The translations under genes and the position numbers were made by a program. Under the pieces are notes generated by a model. The model was not told the origin of the DNA, made no database searches, and worked only from the letters and a program-made list of their open reading frames with translations. From Snuella lapsa (GTDB lineage: Bacteria > Bacteroidota > Bacteroidia > Flavobacteriales > Flavobacteriaceae): 64,000 nt of DNA. Where the stretch lies: the NCBI RefSeq assembly GCF_039539345.1, contig NZ_BAABCY010000006.1, forward strand, positions 1 to 64,000, written 5' to 3'. Below, piece by piece: positions 45,301 through 53,560 of this stretch (position 1 is its first letter; each line of letters begins with the position of its first letter).

Positions 45301-45900
45301 CTTAGTTGTAAACCCTATATATGAAAAGACTAACACCGCATTAGGGTCTTTTGCTTTTAGGGTATAATTTCCATCAAAATCGGTTGAAGTTCCCGTGTTG
45401 GTTCCTTTTACAAGAACCGTTACACCTAGCATAGGCATCGCATTCCCGTCTACCACCTTACCTTTAATCAAATACTCTTGAGGTTTAATATCTGACAGCT
45501 CAATCGGAGAAATTTTAGGCATAACCGTCTTTTCCTTACTTACATTTGATTTAAGAACAATTTGTTCATCTATAACCTTAAAAGTAACTGGCTGCTTATC
45601 AAACAAGTATTTTAATATTTTTGAAATGCGTTCCTTTTTTGCTTTAATGGAAACAATTCTTTTTACATCAACTTGATCTGTATTGACAAAAAACTTGAAG
45701 TCAGAAGCTGTTTCTATTTCTTCAAGCACCTTTTCAATAGCTACATTTTCGAGATCCAACGAAATTCTAAAACTTTGAGAATACGTATTGGCATGTATTT
45801 GAAAAAGTGTTATCAATATAAAAAATGAGGTTATCTTCATTTTTAAATCGAATTTAAAAAGAGTAAAGTCATTACTCTTTACTTTACAAAGTATTTTCAT
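42346..45900 (-). CDS. SusC/RagA family TonB-linked outer membrane protein with STN domain
   Basis: About 1184 residues. The signal region is followed by an STN domain (VAIEKVLEEIETASDFKFFV), a carboxypeptidase-regulatory-like domain (YLIKGKVVDGNAMPMLGVTV), the plug start DEIVLIGYQKVSKREVTGAV and a long beta-barrel ending ARTISIGIDTKF. I use the Met at 45900; the N-region then has the charged prefix commonly seen before MKIT in this family. The STN domain matches the dedicated FecR/sigma pair just upstream. Confidence 0.94.
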   Translation of the reverse strand: MKILCKVKSNDFTLFKFDLKMKITSFFILITLFQIHANTYSQSFRISLDLENVAIEKVLEEIETASDFKFFVNTDQVDVKRIVSIKAKKERISKILKYLFDKQPVTFKVIDEQIVLKSNVSKEKTVMPKISPIELSDIKPQEYLIKGKVVDGNAMPMLGVTVLVKGTNTGTSTDFDGNYTLKAKDPNAVLVFSYIGFTTKEIPIADQTTINVTLNESASELDEIVLIGYQKVSKREVTGAVSSVKSDAIEGIPVLNVSGLIATQVPGMQSVTMTGAPAGRGALVIRGNTSIGANIDADIAYSNPLYVVDGVQTSLEDLAGYNVSNQDFLASLNPNDIESIDVLKDASAAAIYGSRGANGVIIIETKKGKSLARPEFTFSSSIGIQPKPELAPMLVGAAERNAKWDMINNWWAPYELQNGTTPMVLSDSLNPAFNNNVDYQGLFYRTGIAQKYNMSMRGGSEETNYRVSLGYDDQEGVVKGTGIKRITFSSNLNFKAGKKFKDQLITRFTYGDQLTGQGNPYYGVQYNYSLNSSLPVNPAGLNSSLFYISEARRKSLKGELNEKLNTDRTYGLTLSNFANLDLTDWLTVNSQLSYVYNSNKKNFYEPSTIRTEGDGFASYSLYNRNNLTADTYLSLFKEFNSGDHQVTGVIGNRVDYNQYETMRLAAFGFGSDAIKVINGRYASDEITGDTDISENALISYYGRGSYMFKNRYRFDGTFSIDGSSRFGEDVRWAKFYSMAGSWTISEEPFFEPLTNVIDYLKVRGSWGINGKQFSENYRRYGAYSLGYGGNTFWANQMNVSSYAGVTGVIPNYNRIGNSALTWEETEQWNIGFDLEMFNHRFNVSFEAYNKSTDQLFFDVSFPAYSGYNYAPANIAGVLNYGWETILRYKVFPRTSDFNLDLTAVFSQNKNFISKLPNGNRDYIGGNYGYVVGRPLNLYKMFINDYIIDDLSQLPVNPFTGEPLTGKAAWAAIRPGFPIWRDLNGDYLLNEEHDQKLATEFSPIPDIQGAFNINFKYKGWYLQAYSQFSFGADIKNTVLNAYLDAYDRTGDAWARRGLADLSAHTFWEQPGDGAAGVDFPALYPTVGSIGGPFYGFRGNQTLWIESGDYWKITNASIGYTFDQKETFMKNIGLTRLRLYASVLNPYQWQRSKKVVDASMVDAKGYTYGNGYPQARTISIGIDTKF

Positions 45901-46083
45901 AAATTTGTGTTTGGTTGTTTTTTTTGATTTAAATGCAATCACTTTATATTCCGGGAAATGTTGCGACCATTTTCCGGTTTTTTGTGACTTTTTTGTAAAA
46001 GAGATTTTATGTCTTAGTGTTTCATCGGCAATACTAATTTTTATGGTTAATAATTAATTCTAAATTTTATAATTGGTTTACTG

Positions 46084-47235
46084 TTATTCTATAACTATCT
46101 TTTTGTTCTTAATTTTATAAATGATATTTGAACCACTACTTAATGTTTGCAAAACTTGCTCGATAGTTTCATTGGTAAAACTAGCATTAAACGTACTTTC
46201 TTCTAAAACTGCATTCTTGTTTTGTATGGTGACATTGTAATACCGCTCTAATTTTTTTCTAATAATCTTAAATGGTGTATGTTTAAAAATCAGCTTTCTG
46301 TCCATCCAAGCCGTATAAATATCTGTTTCTACTTCTTCAACATCAATTTCACGTTGCTTCTTATCCCATGAAGCTTTATCATTAGGGCTCAATATCGCAG
46401 CTTCTTTTAGGTTAAACGGTTCTTCTTTCTTATATATGCCCACAGAACCTTCCAATAGCACAGTGTTAATAGCCCTATCTTCTTCATAACTGGAGATATT
46501 AAAAGTAGTTCCTAAAGCTCTAACATTTATTTTATCGTCAACTGTCACAATAAAGGGATGTTCTTTATCTTTAGCCACTTCAAAATAGGCTTCTCCATCC
46601 AAGAATATATTCCTTTCCATACCCTTGATAAATTTTACTGGATACTTTAGAGTGGTTCCTGCGTTTAAAAAAACATGAGTCCCATCAGATAAGCGCAAAT
46701 CAAATAATTTACCATAAGGAACGGTTAACGTATTATATACTAGTTTTTCCACCTCGGAATCACTCGAATAAATCAAATGTTTACCTATATATTGCCCAAC
46801 TACGTTTCCGTTAGCATCTTTAACTTGTGTGTTACCATCTTCACGAATGGTCTTAACCTCTCCATTGTCTAAGGTTAAGATTACATCATTTTTATCGAGA
46901 GACCCCTTAAAGAACAACTGATTCCTAAAGACATAGATACTTGAAACACAAAAAATACCCAGAATTAAAATGGCTGCAAACTTTAAATATCCACGTTTTC
47001 TCTTTAGAAAACTGTTTGGATATTGGTTACCATTCCTAGCTATTCGTTTTTGGATCTTTTTATACAAATTGTCTTGAATTAGCTGTCGCTCTCCATGTTT
47101 GGCCTCTACCCATCCTTCATCATCCTTTTGATAACTTTGTAAAAATTTTTCCAACAGCTTTTTTTCTGTTGGTGTGCATCGCCCTTCAAGATATTTATCT
47201 ATAAGGCTTTCTATTTCTTTTCTAGATGACTGCAT
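46084..47235 (-). CDS. FecR-family anti-sigma factor
   Basis: 383 residues: cytoplasmic N-terminal region (about 1-80), a membrane helix (LKFAAILILGIFCVSSIYVF), then the FecR domain with YNTLTVPYGKLFDLRLSDGT, YPVKF, GEAYFEVAKDKEHPFIV and ALGTTFNISSYE. A C-terminal DUF4974-like segment follows (FKIIRKKLERYYNVTI ... ESTFNASFTNETIEQVLQ). It links the SusC STN domain to the sigma factor upstream. Confidence 0.95.
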   Translation of the reverse strand: MQSSRKEIESLIDKYLEGRCTPTEKKLLEKFLQSYQKDDEGWVEAKHGERQLIQDNLYKKIQKRIARNGNQYPNSFLKRKRGYLKFAAILILGIFCVSSIYVFRNQLFFKGSLDKNDVILTLDNGEVKTIREDGNTQVKDANGNVVGQYIGKHLIYSSDSEVEKLVYNTLTVPYGKLFDLRLSDGTHVFLNAGTTLKYPVKFIKGMERNIFLDGEAYFEVAKDKEHPFIVTVDDKINVRALGTTFNISSYEEDRAINTVLLEGSVGIYKKEEPFNLKEAAILSPNDKASWDKKQREIDVEEVETDIYTAWMDRKLIFKHTPFKIIRKKLERYYNVTIQNKNAVLEESTFNASFTNETIEQVLQTLSSGSNIIYKIKNKKIVIE

Positions 47236-47416
47236 TATATTTAGTATAGTTTAGTGTTAATTTGGAATCGCTACATTATATAAGTTCCATTTAGGGCAAG
47301 ATGGTACTATACTTTTTTTATTTTTTTTTTACCACATGAGTATTGCCAATTGACAAACCGGCTTCAAAACGAAGAAATTATTAAAGACAATTATTTTCTC
47401 TCACCCTTACAACAAC

Positions 47417-47992
47417 CTAATAGACAAGCAAGTATAAAAAGAGAAGTAAAACAACATAAGATTCCTTTTCCAAATGCACTTTTAGGTGTTTGAGAGCCAC
47501 TGAAATCTGATTCTTTACTGTCCTAATAGAGATATTTAGTTTATCTGCTATCTCTTTGTGCGATAAACATTCAAAACGACTTAAATAAAAAATTTCCTGA
47601 CATCTTTTGGGTAGTTTTTCGCTATGGATGGCAACTATTCTTTCTAAGTCTTGTAGGGTTATCATGTCGTATGGAGATTCACTTGTTTCTTTTATATTGT
47701 GAAATTTTTCGATGTCCATATCTATAAACTTAGTATCCCTAAAATGTTTATATATCTTAAATTTTAAAGATTGAAATAAGTATCCCGATATATTATGAAT
47801 ATTGGTAGTATTCCTATTTTTCCAAAGGGTAAAGAAAATGTCCTGTACCAAATCTTCACATATTTTTTTATCCTTTAAAATGTTAAAAGCATAAACATAC
47901 AATTTATCCCAATGGTTTAAGTAAACAACCCTAAATGTTTTAGAGTTGATTAAATTCTGGTTTTCATCTTTATGGAGAAAATGCTTTTTCAT
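47417..47992 (-). CDS. ECF-type RNA polymerase sigma factor
   Basis: 191 residues: region 2 (WDKLYVYAFNILKDKKICED, then LVQDIFFTLWKNR) and region 4 helix-turn-helix (LPKRCQEIFYLSRFECLSHK, EIADKLNISIRTVKNQISVALKHLK). It ends in a hydrophobic tail (YVVLLLFLYLLVY), as many Bacteroidota SusCD-linked sigma factors do. It activates the downstream FecR-SusC-SusD genes when released. Confidence 0.94.
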   Translation of the reverse strand: MKKHFLHKDENQNLINSKTFRVVYLNHWDKLYVYAFNILKDKKICEDLVQDIFFTLWKNRNTTNIHNISGYLFQSLKFKIYKHFRDTKFIDMDIEKFHNIKETSESPYDMITLQDLERIVAIHSEKLPKRCQEIFYLSRFECLSHKEIADKLNISIRTVKNQISVALKHLKVHLEKESYVVLLLFLYLLVY

Positions 47993-48266
47993 TTACTTTG
48001 AAGAAAGTAATTCTTCAAATATAGAAATTTATTTAAGAAATACTATCTATCCCCAACCAAGTTATCCTGTATAGTATGCAGATATTTACAATCATTTTCA
48101 TATTAATGTTACTTTGCCCATTAGATACAAAAAAAACCTACAAATTCAACATGAAAAGACAATGAATTAAAAGTGTTACTAAAATATTTTCTTGGATTAT
48201 TTAAAGAACTAATATTACAGAAAACTTTTAGATGTACCTTTAACAATCGAAACCAACCAATTTTAC

Positions 48267-49379
48267 ATGACCTTTATTTACTTTTCATACTTACTTTTAA
48301 TAGGATGCTTTCTATACGGATTTGATAAGGTTAGACCTTTTAAAATTAAAGTAAAGAAAGCCGAAATATCTTTTTCCATTATCATTCCTTTTAGGAACGA
48401 AGCCGAAAATTTACCGAAACTATTAACATCTATAACTTTACTAGAATACCCTTCATCTCTGTTTGAGGTTATCTTTATAGATGATGATTCCAACGATCAT
48501 TCTAAACTCTTAATAAAAAAAACTGCTGCCAGTTCGCCTGTAAACATCAGGGTTATACCTAATAAAAGGATCAGTTATTCTCCAAAAAAAGATGCCATTA
48601 CTGAAGCTATTAACCAATCTAAATATGAATGGATTATCACCACAGATGCCGATTGCATATTGCCTAAAGACTGGCTACATAGCTTTAATAGTTTTATTCT
48701 AGAAAATGACACTTTATGCATTGCTGCTCCGGTTACATATAACACAGGAAAGTCATTTTTAGATCGTTTCCAATTACTGGACATGTTGAGTTTACAAGGA
48801 GCTACCATAGGAGGTTTTGGCTTAAAAAAGCCTTTTTTATGTAATGGTGCTAATTTATGCTACAAAAAATCAATTTTTAAGAGTTTACATGGTTTTAATG
48901 GCAATGAAGATATTGCTGGCGGTGACGACATTTTCTTCCTCGAAAAAGCAGTAAAAGCCTACCCTAGTCAAGTGCATTATTTAAAATGTCAACAAGCAAT
49001 TGTTACCACCGCAACGCAAGATTCATGGCCAGATCTCCTATCCCAGCGTGTACGTTGGGCTGCTAAAACGAGTGCTTATAACAACTGGTTCGGGAAACTC
49101 ACCGGATTAGTTGTATTACTAATGAACAGTTGGATTGTTTGTGGCTTAATATTAACTTTAGCTGGAGTTTTTAACAGTTCTTACTTTCTTTATTCATTGC
49201 TCATTAAATTTTGTGTTGATTTTTATTTAATTTATAAAACCGCTGCATTTTTTAACACTAAATCTGCATTAAGCAGTTATACTTTGGCCTTCTTTATCTA
49301 CCCTTTTTTCAGCACGTATATCGCTGCTAACTCTATTTTTAAGGGCTACACATGGAAAGCAAGGTATTTTAACAAATAG
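48267..49379 (+). CDS. Membrane-bound family 2 glycosyltransferase
   Basis: 370 residues: an N-terminal membrane helix, then a GT-A domain with SIIIPFRNEAENLPKLL, the acidic IDDDSND, the DxD motif in TTDADCILPKDWL, GGDDIFFLEKA and the QRVRWAAK acceptor motif. Three or four C-terminal membrane helices follow. The Q-x-x-RW signature resembles processive synthase-type enzymes. Donor and acceptor are unknown. No other envelope-polysaccharide genes are adjacent. Confidence 0.92.
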   Translation: MTFIYFSYLLLIGCFLYGFDKVRPFKIKVKKAEISFSIIIPFRNEAENLPKLLTSITLLEYPSSLFEVIFIDDDSNDHSKLLIKKTAASSPVNIRVIPNKRISYSPKKDAITEAINQSKYEWIITTDADCILPKDWLHSFNSFILENDTLCIAAPVTYNTGKSFLDRFQLLDMLSLQGATIGGFGLKKPFLCNGANLCYKKSIFKSLHGFNGNEDIAGGDDIFFLEKAVKAYPSQVHYLKCQQAIVTTATQDSWPDLLSQRVRWAAKTSAYNNWFGKLTGLVVLLMNSWIVCGLILTLAGVFNSSYFLYSLLIKFCVDFYLIYKTAAFFNTKSALSSYTLAFFIYPFFSTYIAANSIFKGYTWKARYFNK

Positions 49380-49431
49380 TAGTTTTATTTATTTTCGTAG
49401 CTTTATATGTTTTTTGAAAACTTCATGTTTC

Positions 49432-50295
49432 ATGAGAGCTTTATTTTTTCTACTGTGTGTTCTGCTATTAAGTTCGTTAAATTGTTTGTCTCAAACAACC
49501 TATACAGTAAATGGAGAGCCACTACTGCTCAAGACTGAAATTAAAGGCGCTTTACACCTACTATCTTTTCGGAAAAATGATCAATATCGTTTTTTTATTA
49601 AGGATAAAAATGATACTATCACAGAGTTAATTCATCCCAGTAGTGCCGGTAACACATATAAAAAGACATTAGAGTTACTAACTAAAGGCACAAATATGTC
49701 AGCAAAAAATGTTGGCTTTGGACGTTACAGCTTAAAACAGTTCATTAGAGCCTATAATTCCAATGGCCACAAAAGATATGCTTACACAGGAGAGCGTGTT
49801 CAGGCCCAATCCCGGATAGGCATTTATAGCGGTATTACAAATCACCCATTTATAGACACTCCAGAACAGGCTTCTTCTGCTTTTCTTGGAGCCATCTTTG
49901 AAATTTACGAAAAAAATAGTGCCGCCAGACAAAGTGGTTATTTAAGTTTTGAGCAGGCTTTAGACAACAACCACATAAATTATGTTTCCTCACAATTTGC
50001 TCTAGGTTACAGGTTTCGGTTTATAAAAAACAATATAGGAAGTACATTCCTTAACTTGCAAATGGCACATTTTACATTTTCGAATCGCACTTTTACCCAA
50101 GCAAACGGCACCGATGAGCATGAAAAAAACACCAGTTTTAGTGTCCCTTTAATATTTGGACTAGGATCTGATATAAAGTTGGGAAATACCAGTTTTATAA
50201 CTTTTAATTGTAACGAAATATTTGCTGTATTTGCAGACTACCATAATAGCTTTCCTCTTAACTTTTCGTTTGGATATAAGTTTAATTTACCTTAA
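49432..50295 (+). CDS. Secreted beta-rich (barrel-like) protein, function unknown
   Basis: About 287 residues from the ATG at 49432, which begins a clear signal peptide (MRALFFLLCVLLLSSLNCLSQ). A TTG at 49414 is an alternative start. The C-terminal half shows amphipathic strands and ends in an aromatic residue-rich strand (LNFSFGYKFNLP), as in outer membrane barrels. It lies 35 bases after the glycosyltransferase gene and its last 14 bases overlap the convergent lipoprotein gene. Confidence 0.75.
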   Translation: MRALFFLLCVLLLSSLNCLSQTTYTVNGEPLLLKTEIKGALHLLSFRKNDQYRFFIKDKNDTITELIHPSSAGNTYKKTLELLTKGTNMSAKNVGFGRYSLKQFIRAYNSNGHKRYAYTGERVQAQSRIGIYSGITNHPFIDTPEQASSAFLGAIFEIYEKNSAARQSGYLSFEQALDNNHINYVSSQFALGYRFRFIKNNIGSTFLNLQMAHFTFSNRTFTQANGTDEHEKNTSFSVPLIFGLGSDIKLGNTSFITFNCNEIFAVFADYHNSFPLNFSFGYKFNLP

Positions 50296-50767
50296 CTATA
50301 ATAGGTAAAACAAATTCTGTTTTAACTTGCTGACCGCGTTTTAGTGCTGGAAAAATTTGCGGTAATGAATCCAAGCTTTGCACTAGTAAGCTCCCAATAT
50401 TAGGAATTTCTTTAGTTGTGAGCGAGTCTATTTTAGCATTTAAAAGTGCTAAAACACCTTTTTCGGACAACTGAAATTGCAATAAGATCGTATCCTGAAC
50501 ATCTTTGGTAACAATTAGTGCTTCCTTTTGCAAATACTCTGCTATGTGCGTAGTTAGTGTACGCTCAAAACACAGTTTGCGTACTTGTTTCGATTCGGAT
50601 GAATCGCATAAGGCAAAACTAGGATAGGCATCAACTTCTTGCCAATTAAAAGTTCTTAGCTCTTCCTTTAAAATGGCTTCTGGAGATGTTTTTTTTACGT
50701 TAAAATACTCGCATGACACCAGTACTAAAACGAACAGAAAAATTCCAATTTGCTTTATCGATCGCAT
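50282..50767 (-). CDS. Lipoprotein formed by a diverged TonB C-terminal domain
   Basis: 161 residues with a lipoprotein signal (LVLVSC). The mature part aligns with the TonB C-terminal repeats of the M56 protein encoded upstream. VDAYPSFALC-x(13)-LC corresponds to VPVFPGC-x(10)-KC; LLQFQLSEKG corresponds to INVIFKIDTNG; and SLDSLPQIFPALKRGQQVKT...LPIIVKV corresponds to the final block ending LPIVFQV. Lipidation would place it in the outer or inner membrane leaflet facing the periplasm. Last gene of the BlaI-M56-TPR operon. Function inferred only from the homology. Confidence 0.78.
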   Translation of the reverse strand: MRSIKQIGIFLFVLVLVSCEYFNVKKTSPEAILKEELRTFNWQEVDAYPSFALCDSSESKQVRKLCFERTLTTHIAEYLQKEALIVTKDVQDTILLQFQLSEKGVLALLNAKIDSLTTKEIPNIGSLLVQSLDSLPQIFPALKRGQQVKTEFVLPIIVKVN

Positions 50768-50798
50768 CGTGAAATCGAAAATACAATTTTTTTGGTTT

Positions 50799-51944
50799 TT
50801 AATCAGTGTTTAAATCATTCTTCACGAATTTTTCCTTGTTCAACGCTCTAATTCTAAAATTAGCCATATTTATATAACTGCTTTTAGGGAATCTTTCTTT
50901 AAATGCTTCATATAAAGCTATCCTAGTATCAATATCTTTGTAATAGTGATCTTTGGTATAAATCAAATAAAAATGGGCACTATCACTTTTTGGGTTTTCA
51001 TGTATTGCCCTGTTAAAGGCTTCTATGGCTTCTTTATGTTTTTCTTGCCTGTTTAAAACCATTCCTAAGCTTTTATAGCCTTCTTCTAAAGACACATCTT
51101 GTAATTCCAACGATTCTGCAATATATTTTTCGGCATTTTCAAAATCATTTATCCGCTCGTAAAGTTGGCCTTGCATATACAAATTACCAGAGTTATTTGG
51201 TTCGTATTTTAAAGCTTCAAGGCCTTGTTCTATTGCTTTTTCATATTCCATTATTTTAGCATAGGAATAGCTCAATTTTTCATGAATAAACTGCGAAGAC
51301 TCATTCAAAGCTATTAATTTTTCAAACCAAACGGCCGCCTTCTCATACTGTTTTCGCAAATAAAAATTCTGGGCTTTTAGGTTGATTAACTCCTTATTGT
51401 TTCCATAAGATAACAAACCGATATCTATGTACTTATCGGCTAATGTATTCTTCCCTTTTTTAAGGTATATCTTTGCTAGGCTATAAATAGCTTTTTGATG
51501 TGTTGAATCTAACTCAATTGCATTATAAAATCTATTTGCCGCCGTAGAATCATTTATGCGCTCTAAAGCCAAACCTAATTCGTAATGGTAATTGGGGTTT
51601 TTATGATCCAAATAGACCAATTCATTAAAAACAATAGCCGCTTCATTATATTTTTTAGTCTTATACAGTAATTTAGCGTACTCATATTTTAACAAAGCTT
51701 TTTCTGGATTCTCATCTATACTTGCCTTATAATTTTTAAGGGCTTCGTCATAATTACCAATGGCGACATACGATTTTGCTATCTTATCTAATACCACTGA
51801 CTGCTCTTTGTACAACTTATATTGTTCGATAGCCTTAGAGTAATTTCCATTTATATACAAGCTATCTGCCATATTTAAAACCGAAGTCTGGGCTTCGGCT
51901 TTAAACAATACAAATAAGAATAATAGTTTTGTAAATCTAATCAT
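50799..51944 (-). CDS. Secreted tetratricopeptide-repeat protein
   Basis: 381 residues: a signal peptide (to about residue 19, FKAEAQ), then about nine or ten TPR units. Examples are NYSKAIEQYKLYKEQ, NYDEALKNYKASIDENPEKA, EYEKAIEQGLEALKYEPNNSG and KHKEAIEAFNRAIHENPKSD. A periplasmic protein-interaction scaffold is likely. It is 2 bases from the M56 gene and 31 bases from the TonB-like lipoprotein gene, so it may bridge their products. Confidence 0.9.
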   Translation of the reverse strand: MIRFTKLLFLFVLFKAEAQTSVLNMADSLYINGNYSKAIEQYKLYKEQSVVLDKIAKSYVAIGNYDEALKNYKASIDENPEKALLKYEYAKLLYKTKKYNEAAIVFNELVYLDHKNPNYHYELGLALERINDSTAANRFYNAIELDSTHQKAIYSLAKIYLKKGKNTLADKYIDIGLLSYGNNKELINLKAQNFYLRKQYEKAAVWFEKLIALNESSQFIHEKLSYSYAKIMEYEKAIEQGLEALKYEPNNSGNLYMQGQLYERINDFENAEKYIAESLELQDVSLEEGYKSLGMVLNRQEKHKEAIEAFNRAIHENPKSDSAHFYLIYTKDHYYKDIDTRIALYEAFKERFPKSSYINMANFRIRALNKEKFVKNDLNTD

Positions 51945-51946
51945 TA

Positions 51947-53560
51947 TTAACGCTTCACTTGAAATACAATTGGTAACGAATAAGGCACTACTACATTTTT
52001 ACCTCTTTGCTTTCCAGGGATCATTTTGGGCAATGTCTTTATTACGCGGATGGCTTCAGCTTCTAAAGCTGGATGCTTTGCCCTCGAACGAATATCAGTT
52101 ATATTACCGTTTGTGTCAATCTTAAATATTACATTAATATTTTGCCTTCCTTTCACTCCCGACTTCTTTGCAAGCTTGGTATTAAAATTTTTATTTACAT
52201 GACTTTGAATTTCATTAGACATACATTTTTTTCGTTCATCATTTGAGGTTAGTGATTCGCATCCTGGAAATACGGGGACTTCTTCTACAACAGCAAAAGG
52301 AACTTCAATATTGGATTGATCCAATGATGGATATGCCACTACAGCAACCTCATCTAAGAGTTGTGTATTATCGACTTCAAATACTATGGGTAAAGAATAA
52401 GGCACCGTTACATTCTTACCGCGTTGTTTTCCTGGCATCATTTTAGGAAGTTCTTTAATAACACGAATGGCTTCAGCTTCTAAATCCTTATGTGGAGCTC
52501 TTGCACGTATGTCATCCATACTAATAGTTCCATTTTCACCTATTTTAAATATCACGTTAATACGTTGCCTTCCTTCTAAACCTAGACTTTTTGCAATATC
52601 TGTATTAAACTTTCGATTTATTAATTCACGTATTTTATCGGACATGCATTGTTTTCTCTCTTGGTTAGTTGCTAAATCTTCACAACCAGGATAAACAGGC
52701 ACTTGATCGATCACCGCAAAAGGCACTTCAATAGCTTCTTCTGAAATATCTTTTTTCTTATTTTCACCATAGGCAATAACCACTGTTTCATCAACGGTCG
52801 ATTGATCTTGAACTTGAAAAATTATTGGTAACGAGTAAGGAACAATAACCTTTTTACCATTGTTTTCTCCCGGGATTATCTTAGGAAGGGATTCAATTAC
52901 TCTAATAGCTTCTGCTTCCAAGGCAGGATGGGATGCTCTTGAACTTATCCCAACAATATCTCCTTTCGTATCTATCTTAAAGATAACATTAATACGCTGT
53001 CTACCTGTCAAGCCTAATGAATCGGCAATAGCTGTATTAAAGTTTCTGTTAACAAATTTCTGGACAGCTTTAGACATACATTGTCTCTTCTCTTCGTTAG
53101 TTATTAGCCCTTCACACCCCAAGAATACGGGAGCCTTATCTACCATCGCAAAAGGCACTTCTACTTCGTTTAACATTATTGCCTCCAAATCTTTTGCCCT
53201 TTCACTATTACCTCCAATGTCAATAATTATTGGCAACGAATAAGGAACCGTTACATTTCTGCCTTTATGTTGTCCAGGAATCATTTTTGGCAAGGTTTTC
53301 ACAATTCTTTTTGCTTCAACTTCTAACTCTGAATACAGAGCCCTTACAACATTAACATCTATCGTATTCCCCTCTTCATCAATTTTAAAAATAACGTGTA
53401 TGCGCTGTTCTCCTATTAAATTTAATTTGTCGGCTACCTCGTAATTAAAATTATCTCTTATATGCTTGGATACGCCTTCGGTTAGACATTTTTTTAAATC
53501 CGCGTTAGATAACCCTTCACAGCCTGGAAAAGCAGGTACTCTATCTACCACATCGAAACC
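51947..53560 (-). repeat. Four tandem TonB C-terminal repeats (about 400-430 bases each)
   Basis: The four domains of the M56 protein are coded in tandem. The conserved Cys codons lie at about 53519, 53114, 52682 and 52259. Units are separated by short linkers; the linkers before units 3 and 4 contain VVIAYG and VAVVAYP, reminiscent of Ton-box-like strands. Confidence 0.88.

Noticed and set aside
48076..48165. 29-codon frame (MQIFTIIFILMLLCP...) between the second sigma factor and the glycosyltransferase
   Set aside because: Too short, no clear ribosome-binding site, and AT-rich intergenic DNA easily gives hydrophobic frames; no supporting context.
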